DNA from: Deltaproteobacteria bacterium
Lineage (GTDB): Bacteria > Desulfobacterota > RBG-13-43-22
Reading direction: 5' to 3'
Length of the DNA: 59,011 nucleotides
NCBI GenBank assembly: GCA_016208255.1
Contig: JACQYK010000005.1
Span: forward strand, 1 to 59,011
Shown: piece by piece, positions 54,853 to 59,011 of the stretch
Layout of the letters: every line of letters starts with the position of its first letter
How positions within the stretch are numbered: the first letter of the stretch is position 1
Translations under genes and position numbers: made by a program
The notes under the pieces: model-generated
What the model saw: only the letters and a program-made list of their open reading frames with translations
Told to the model about the DNA's origin: nothing
Database searches by the model: none

Positions 54853-55178
54853 TCATTCTAAACTTGAAGTCACGAAAGCTTGAGGGTTGCAAATGCGAGG
54901 TGAACCATACTGCCCCGGCATCCTTGAAACAGCTATTGCTTAATAATTTTATTGACAAATTAGCCAGTTAAGGTTACTTAACCAAAGTAACCTTAACCTA
55001 CAACCTTCTTCCTTTTGATCTTGAGGAGATTCATGGCCCGGTTCCATATCCCAAAAGATCCGCCTGTTAAAAAAATGCCGTTGCCTTCTACCCGGACCTT
55101 TATGGTAATCAAAAAAGAAAATTATCAAATATTGAATAAGGAGAGTTGGTTTATCATCAATCGGATATAATAACAATT
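54853..55178. other. Intergenic region with a 13-bp perfect palindrome
   Basis: A perfect inverted repeat gttaaggttactt/aagtaaccttaac (54967-54979 and 54985-54997) has a five-base loop and no T run. It could be an operator. The small frame listed at 55033-55170 is the only possible gene in this gap. Confidence 0.5.
55033..55170 (+). CDS. Possible small protein, 45 residues
   Basis: Starts at an ATG with GAGGAG five to seven bases upstream and ends at TAA. It is basic (MARFHIPKDPPVKKM) and has no recognised family. It lies directly before hicA and could be a leader gene or chance reading frame. Confidence 0.3.
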   Translation: MARFHIPKDPPVKKMPLPSTRTFMVIKKENYQILNKESWFIINRI

Positions 55179-55367
55179 ATGAGATTTAGCGAACTTGTTC
55201 GATTATTAGAACAGAATGGCTTCAGAGAAATAAAGGAGAAGGGTTCAATCCGGTATTATGGAAAGCCCGGTTGGAACAATTTGATCCGTGTCGATTATCA
55301 CGGAGCAAAAGAAGTTCCTAATGGGACCTGTCTGGCAATATTAAAAGCTGCTGGAATCAAGAAATAG
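55179..55367 (+). CDS. hicA: HicA-type toxin
   Basis: 62 residues. The start MRFSELVRLLEQNGF and REIKEKGSIRYY fit HicA, a double-stranded-RNA-binding-fold mRNA interferase; the usual active His is not obvious in the family position (the GSIRYY segment has no His), so activity may be weak or altered. HicB follows 17 bases later. Confidence 0.8.
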   Translation: MRFSELVRLLEQNGFREIKEKGSIRYYGKPGWNNLIRVDYHGAKEVPNGTCLAILKAAGIKK

Positions 55368-55384
55368 ATATAGGAGAAATCAGT

Positions 55385-55630
55385 ATGATTGAATTGGAAT
55401 ATTCTTTGATAATCGAGGCAACCAGGGAACCCGATTTTTTCGGGTTCTATTCCCCGGAATTGCAGGGGTTTTCAGGGATAGGACATTCGGTCGAGGATTG
55501 TCTTTATAAAGCAAAATGGGGAATGATCGAGCATATCACCTTATTAAAGGACCAGGGGTTACCTATTCCGCCGAAAAATGTAAACCCAAAAATTATTATT
55601 CAAAATGAAGAGTCTTTAAAAGCGGCTTAG
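55385..55630 (+). CDS. hicB: HicB-type antitoxin
   Basis: 81 residues. The segment EPDFFGFYSPELQGFSGIGHSVEDCLYKAK is the HicB partial RNase-H-like fold. The C-terminal PPKNVNPKIIIQNEES is repeated downstream at 55953-56039. No DNA-binding tail is seen, so autoregulation may involve the toxin-antitoxin complex only. Confidence 0.85.
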   Translation: MIELEYSLIIEATREPDFFGFYSPELQGFSGIGHSVEDCLYKAKWGMIEHITLLKDQGLPIPPKNVNPKIIIQNEESLKAA

Positions 55631-55770
55631 AAAGAGCATCTCTCCGACTCCGGCTCACGGTAACCCGCGGCTGTCGGCGAGTTTTAATAGTTGAGATTAC
55701 TCGACGGGTTGAACGAGAATAACAAGAACGGCATTTTTATTAAAAAAAAGGCGATGAAACAAATTATGAA
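55546..55770 (+). repeat. Direct repeat unit 1 (hicB end and downstream)
   Basis: This stretch, from the hicB tail through a ggtaacccgcggctgtcgg segment and a T-rich end, is repeated at 55953-56187. The two differ by scattered changes and small gaps. Confidence 0.75.
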
Positions 55771-55952
55771 CGAATTGCCGGATTGAACCATTATCCCCTT
55801 AATGGAATTCGCCTAAAACGAACTGTGTTTTGAGTGGGGAGATTCGATTCGCCGAACGTTTAAGGAATGACATCATCTTTGAATTAAATATGGTTTTTGA
55901 GTGCTTATGGGGTATTTGTCAATTTGAAAGAACTGACCCCTTAATTTTTTTA

Positions 55953-56187
55953 TTAAAGGAACAGGGGTTACCTATTCCGCCGAAAAATGTAAATCCAAAA
56001 ATTATAATTCAAAATGAAGAGTCATTAAAAGCGGCATAGAAAAAGCATCTTGCCTACCCCGGCCATCACGGTAACCCGCGGCTGTCGGTGAGTTTTAATA
56101 GTTGAGATTACTCGACGGGTTGAAAAACGGGAACAACAAAGACGGTATTTTTTATTAAAAAAATGGGCGCCGAAACAAATTACTGAA
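55953..56187 (+). pseudogene. Duplicated, decayed hicB tail and downstream unit 2
   Basis: The last 28 codons of hicB (to LKAA) recur here, ending at TAG at 56037-56039, after an unrelated frame. The hicB core is absent. The remainder of 55631-56285 contains only the repeated segments and spacer; no other gene is seen. Confidence 0.7.
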
Positions 56188-56285
56188 TCCAGTGGACAAC
56201 GTCCCCCTTTTCAAAGTCCTTTCTCATCCTACTAAACTAATTGCGCTCATGTTTCTCTTTCAATTGTCGAGTGTCGATCCATTAC

Positions 56286-57911
56286 CTAGGTCGAGCCGGC
56301 TATAGAGTTTGGCATCCTCAAGAATGCCTGATAATTTGTCGATGACTTCAACATATAGCTTCGCCCTTCAATCACAAAGCCGTCCAAATTGTTCTCAATC
56401 GTATAGAACGAGAGATCGGCTATGTTGTTTATGAATCCCCTTCTTTTGAAATTCAGGGAGGTATTGCACAAGACACCGTAACCGGTACGTGCCTTGAATG
56501 CCATAAGCAGCTCATGCAAATGGCTGTTAGTCACAGGGGACACCGTTTGAATGCGCGCCGTCCTATTAACATGTGTCACCGCAGCTAGCGCATCCGTAGA
56601 AACGAAATGCGTGTAAAGCATAAATGGGCTAGGGTGATTGCAGCCAAACCATCTAACAGCATCTTCTTCGAGGCAGACGGGCGCAATCGGACGAAACTGT
56701 TCGCGCTGCTTAATCTCATTCAGTCGCACTCTAGTACTATCCTGGAATGGCGAAGCAAGAATCGAACGATTTCCCAACGCGCGTGGTCCGATTTCGTATT
56801 TTCCATTTACCCATCCGATGATCAGGTTGCTAGCCAACATGTCGGCAATCATTGGGTAGTTCGTTTCGTACTCATCAAATAAAGATGCGTCGAATGCGGC
56901 ATTGGCTATAAATTCAAGACCAGAGTAGACATTCCAATCTATCTTAGGATTCCCTGTAAAATGGAACTGCGCGTCAATCGCCGTGCCGATCGCTGAGCCT
57001 GAATCGTTGGCAACAGGTGGCACGAATATCTCGGAAAAGAGATTAGTCTCCTTCCACTTCGTGTTCCAGTCACAATTAAGTCCACAGCCTCCAGTGATCA
57101 GCAACGGCATGCCTCTCATCATGTTCGACTCGGCAAATTGATAAAAACGATCAAATATTCTGTTGCTGAAAATACCTGCGAAATTACGAAACTCCGGATC
57201 ATCCAACCCTACGTTGTAGTGTCGACAATGACTTAACACTTCACATTCCTTCGGCTTTAGGTGCAAGCAATTCTGCATGAGAAAGGCAATTATTTTCTCC
57301 TCTTCATCCGAAGGCTTGCTTCTCTTCGAGAACGAAGCCAAAGCCATGAGCTTTCCCGCGTCAGAAAATCGTGAGAATTCTGCAACACTTTTATCAAAGG
57401 TTGGGTCAGCCAAGCCGTAGAGCAGGGCATATCGATGTCCAGGTTCAGGCATGACATCGGCGAGCCTTGTCAAATTGAACTTGGAATCGATTTTGTAGAA
57501 TGATCCGATCACTCCTTCCCAAAGTAATGCATAGCACGGGGTGCCCTTGGGCAGATTCGACATGCCAAAGGCACAGAGAAGATGGGAACGTTCGTGGGAT
57601 GATGAGAAGTATTGAACCGTTTTCCCCAATAGGCGTTTTTGACTAACTATAATATCGCTGGTATTGACGCCATGGTATCCAGCAAATAAATGCTGCTCAG
57701 ACAGATACGTGTCGCTAGGCCACCAGCCGCCTCTACAAATCACGTCCGGAACTTCTTTGAGTTCACCGAGAACACAGAACACATCCGGAACGGACAGTGG
57801 TGAGTGACGATAACGGGAGTGTTTCTCAGCCTCAATTGATGCTACTAAATGTCCGTCCTCAAGATAAGCGAATGAGCCATCGTGGCCCGGATTGAATGAT
57901 AAAATTTTCAT
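56286..57911 (-). CDS. NodU/CmcH-type carbamoyltransferase
   Basis: 541 residues from the ATG at 57911, chosen because MKILSFNPGHDGS is the family start and the codon overlaps the upstream gene stop (ATGA). The N-terminal ATP/carbamoyl-adenylate domain shows HERSHLLCAFG near residue 107. The C-terminal domain has GWVNGKYEIGPRALGNRSIL and FRPIAPVCLEE. Such enzymes transfer carbamoyl from carbamoyl phosphate to hydroxyls of antibiotics or glycans. Codon use and base composition look different from the upstream half of the window. It is translationally coupled to the GH16-like gene. Confidence 0.85.
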   Translation of the reverse strand: MKILSFNPGHDGSFAYLEDGHLVASIEAEKHSRYRHSPLSVPDVFCVLGELKEVPDVICRGGWWPSDTYLSEQHLFAGYHGVNTSDIIVSQKRLLGKTVQYFSSSHERSHLLCAFGMSNLPKGTPCYALLWEGVIGSFYKIDSKFNLTRLADVMPEPGHRYALLYGLADPTFDKSVAEFSRFSDAGKLMALASFSKRSKPSDEEEKIIAFLMQNCLHLKPKECEVLSHCRHYNVGLDDPEFRNFAGIFSNRIFDRFYQFAESNMMRGMPLLITGGCGLNCDWNTKWKETNLFSEIFVPPVANDSGSAIGTAIDAQFHFTGNPKIDWNVYSGLEFIANAAFDASLFDEYETNYPMIADMLASNLIIGWVNGKYEIGPRALGNRSILASPFQDSTRVRLNEIKQREQFRPIAPVCLEEDAVRWFGCNHPSPFMLYTHFVSTDALAAVTHVNRTARIQTVSPVTNSHLHELLMAFKARTGYGVLCNTSLNFKRRGFINNIADLSFYTIENNLDGFVIEGRSYMLKSSTNYQAFLRMPNSIAGST

Positions 57912-59011
57912 TGTGCTAGCTGACTCCAATTAAAACTACCCAGCCTAACCTGCCGGGCGTAATCATCAGGCCCGGGCGAGGAAATAACGGAATTCGTCTC
58001 CAGAGCGATCGATCTTACTATTGTGGTTGCTGGGAGCCGTCGATTGTTGATTCGCCCGGCAAGTTTGGTAGAACGAGATAGCCAAACGTTGACATGGAGC
58101 GACAGTGGAAGGTGCGGGATTGGTGTCGGATCCCAGATCGCGCGTTTATGGACCAGATTATCGTCAACTAACCAGCTTATCGCGCACGGACTCCATTCAA
58201 TTGCGAATCGGTGGCTCGCTTTGGATGCGTCAAACCCGAGTTCAATATAGCTTGGAGCACCTCTATAGCCATAGTCAAAGTTTGCTCCTTCGCCACCTGG
58301 GTTGTAGAAGACATTGACCAAAAGGCGGTCTGGTCGATTCCCCACGATCTCGATATCTATTTCCTGTCGTGGTGAGTTACGGTGGAGAAAGAATCCGGTG
58401 ACCACCCCGGGCACATTTGATGCTTGGATGGTCGCTTCGAATTTTCCGAACAAGTATTGGTCCCGACTGCATAACGAAGCGGCGGTATAATCTCGAACGC
58501 TTAGGGGCTCCCTTTTGACGGAAAGCGCAGCCCCGATTCCAGAACTTAATTCGACATTCGAGGGGCGAAACAACGCCAAATTGTCCGTGAAAGTGTCGCT
58601 TCTTAGAAGCCAGCGTCTCGTGTCGAGACATTCCAAACAGTCGGTAATTCTAACTAACTTTTCAGTGTCCGTCTGCTCATCCTCTGTCGGGACAGCGCTA
58701 ATTCCTTGCCACCTCTTACGGGGCTCAACGACCCATGGCGACTTATCACTGCTAGGACTTTTGCATTTTAGGACTTGGTCCGCTTCAATTGTTCCATCGA
58801 GAATTGGCCTTTGGCCAAAGTCCTTCAGTGCAGGGTAGGAGCAGGGGGGCGGCACACATCTGAGGTGTTCGCAAACGACTTGCCATCTATTCGATTCCTC
58901 TGAATGAAGCACAGCGATGTCGGCACCATTGAGGTCGTCCTCAACACTGAGGAAAGTGCCATCTGCTGTGATGCCCTTGGCTGCGGTAAGAATAAACTTT
59001 GCCTTCGGGTA
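57908..59011 (-). CDS. GH16-like glycan enzyme, partial (continues beyond window)
   Basis: The frame stays open to the window edge, so the N-terminus is missing; at least 367 residues are seen. From the GTG at 58912 the catalytic-type EIDIE motif lies at residues 184-188, preceded by FGKFEATIQAS and followed by VNVFYNPGG, which fits the GH16 jelly roll (beta-glucanase or transglycosylase). The visible N-terminal part has no recognised domain. It precedes the carbamoyltransferase in the same operon. Confidence 0.75.
   Translation of the reverse strand, partial: YPKAKFILTAAKGITADGTFLSVEDDLNGADIAVLHSEESNRWQVVCEHLRCVPPPCSYPALKDFGQRPILDGTIEADQVLKCKSPSSDKSPWVVEPRKRWQGISAVPTEDEQTDTEKLVRITDCLECLDTRRWLLRSDTFTDNLALFRPSNVELSSGIGAALSVKREPLSVRDYTAASLCSRDQYLFGKFEATIQASNVPGVVTGFFLHRNSPRQEIDIEIVGNRPDRLLVNVFYNPGGEGANFDYGYRGAPSYIELGFDASKASHRFAIEWSPCAISWLVDDNLVHKRAIWDPTPIPHLPLSLHVNVWLSRSTKLAGRINNRRLPATTIVRSIALETNSVISSPGPDDYARQVRLGSFNWSQLAQ

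Noticed and set aside
1-59011. tRNA or rRNA genes
   Set aside because: Intergenic sequences were read through for cloverleaf-like arms and conserved T-loop words; none was convincing.

Overview
The window looks like a chromosome segment of an anaerobic bacterium, most probably a deltaproteobacterium (Desulfobacterota-like syntroph or sulfate reducer). This rests on gene content: a heterodisulfide-reductase/MvhD/MetVF cluster of the acetogen type, many CoA-transferases and acyl-CoA enzymes, an AMP-ligase joined to a ferredoxin, and families of intergenic hairpin repeats. No rRNA, tRNA, prophage, IS transposase or CRISPR array was recognised. The genus cannot be stated from the sequence.

Layout. 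1-5950: hdrB (partial), a double-module hdrA, mvhD, metV and metF, the gene order described for the Moorella methylene-tetrahydrofolate reductase complex; it implies an electron-linked methyl branch of the Wood-Ljungdahl pathway. 6083-7390: type I glutamine synthetase, preceded by a duplicated structured element. 8176-16665: a two-subunit class III CoA-transferase (one subunit lacks the catalytic Asp), then a five-gene peptide/nickel-type ABC importer. 17073-21878: enoyl-CoA hydratase, a third CoA-transferase, an acyl-CoA ligase and a broken acyl-CoA dehydrogenase. 21932-27741: small secreted protein, gene remnants, HAD hydrolase, a broken PIF1-like helicase and a zinc alcohol dehydrogenase. 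27942-37501: aldolase-like enzyme, cytidylate-kinase/BON protein, predicted beta-barrel, the AMP-ligase/ferredoxin fusion, holB and an amidohydrolase.

37692-48883 is an all-minus-strand defence and toxin-antitoxin island: DUF433/DUF5615 pair, two DUF488 proteins with a dual-OB protein, a compact restriction-modification operon (radC, a nuclease-methyltransferase fusion, a specificity subunit, and a DGQHR-like protein fused to a TIR/deoxyribosyltransferase-like domain), a RelE/HTH pair and higBA. This operon is the best candidate for a poorly described system.

49323-54852: DUF4337 protein, MATE exporter, B12-type radical SAM protein and a pair of short-chain dehydrogenases, one catalytically intact and one lacking its catalytic residues. 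55179-56187: hicAB with a decayed duplicate of its end. 56286-59011: a NodU/CmcH-type carbamoyltransferase and a GH16-like glycan enzyme running off the window, probably an imported glycan-related cluster.

Gene functions are read from motifs and remembered families; no database search was possible. Intergenic space is unusually rich in hairpin repeats, several present in two or three copies.
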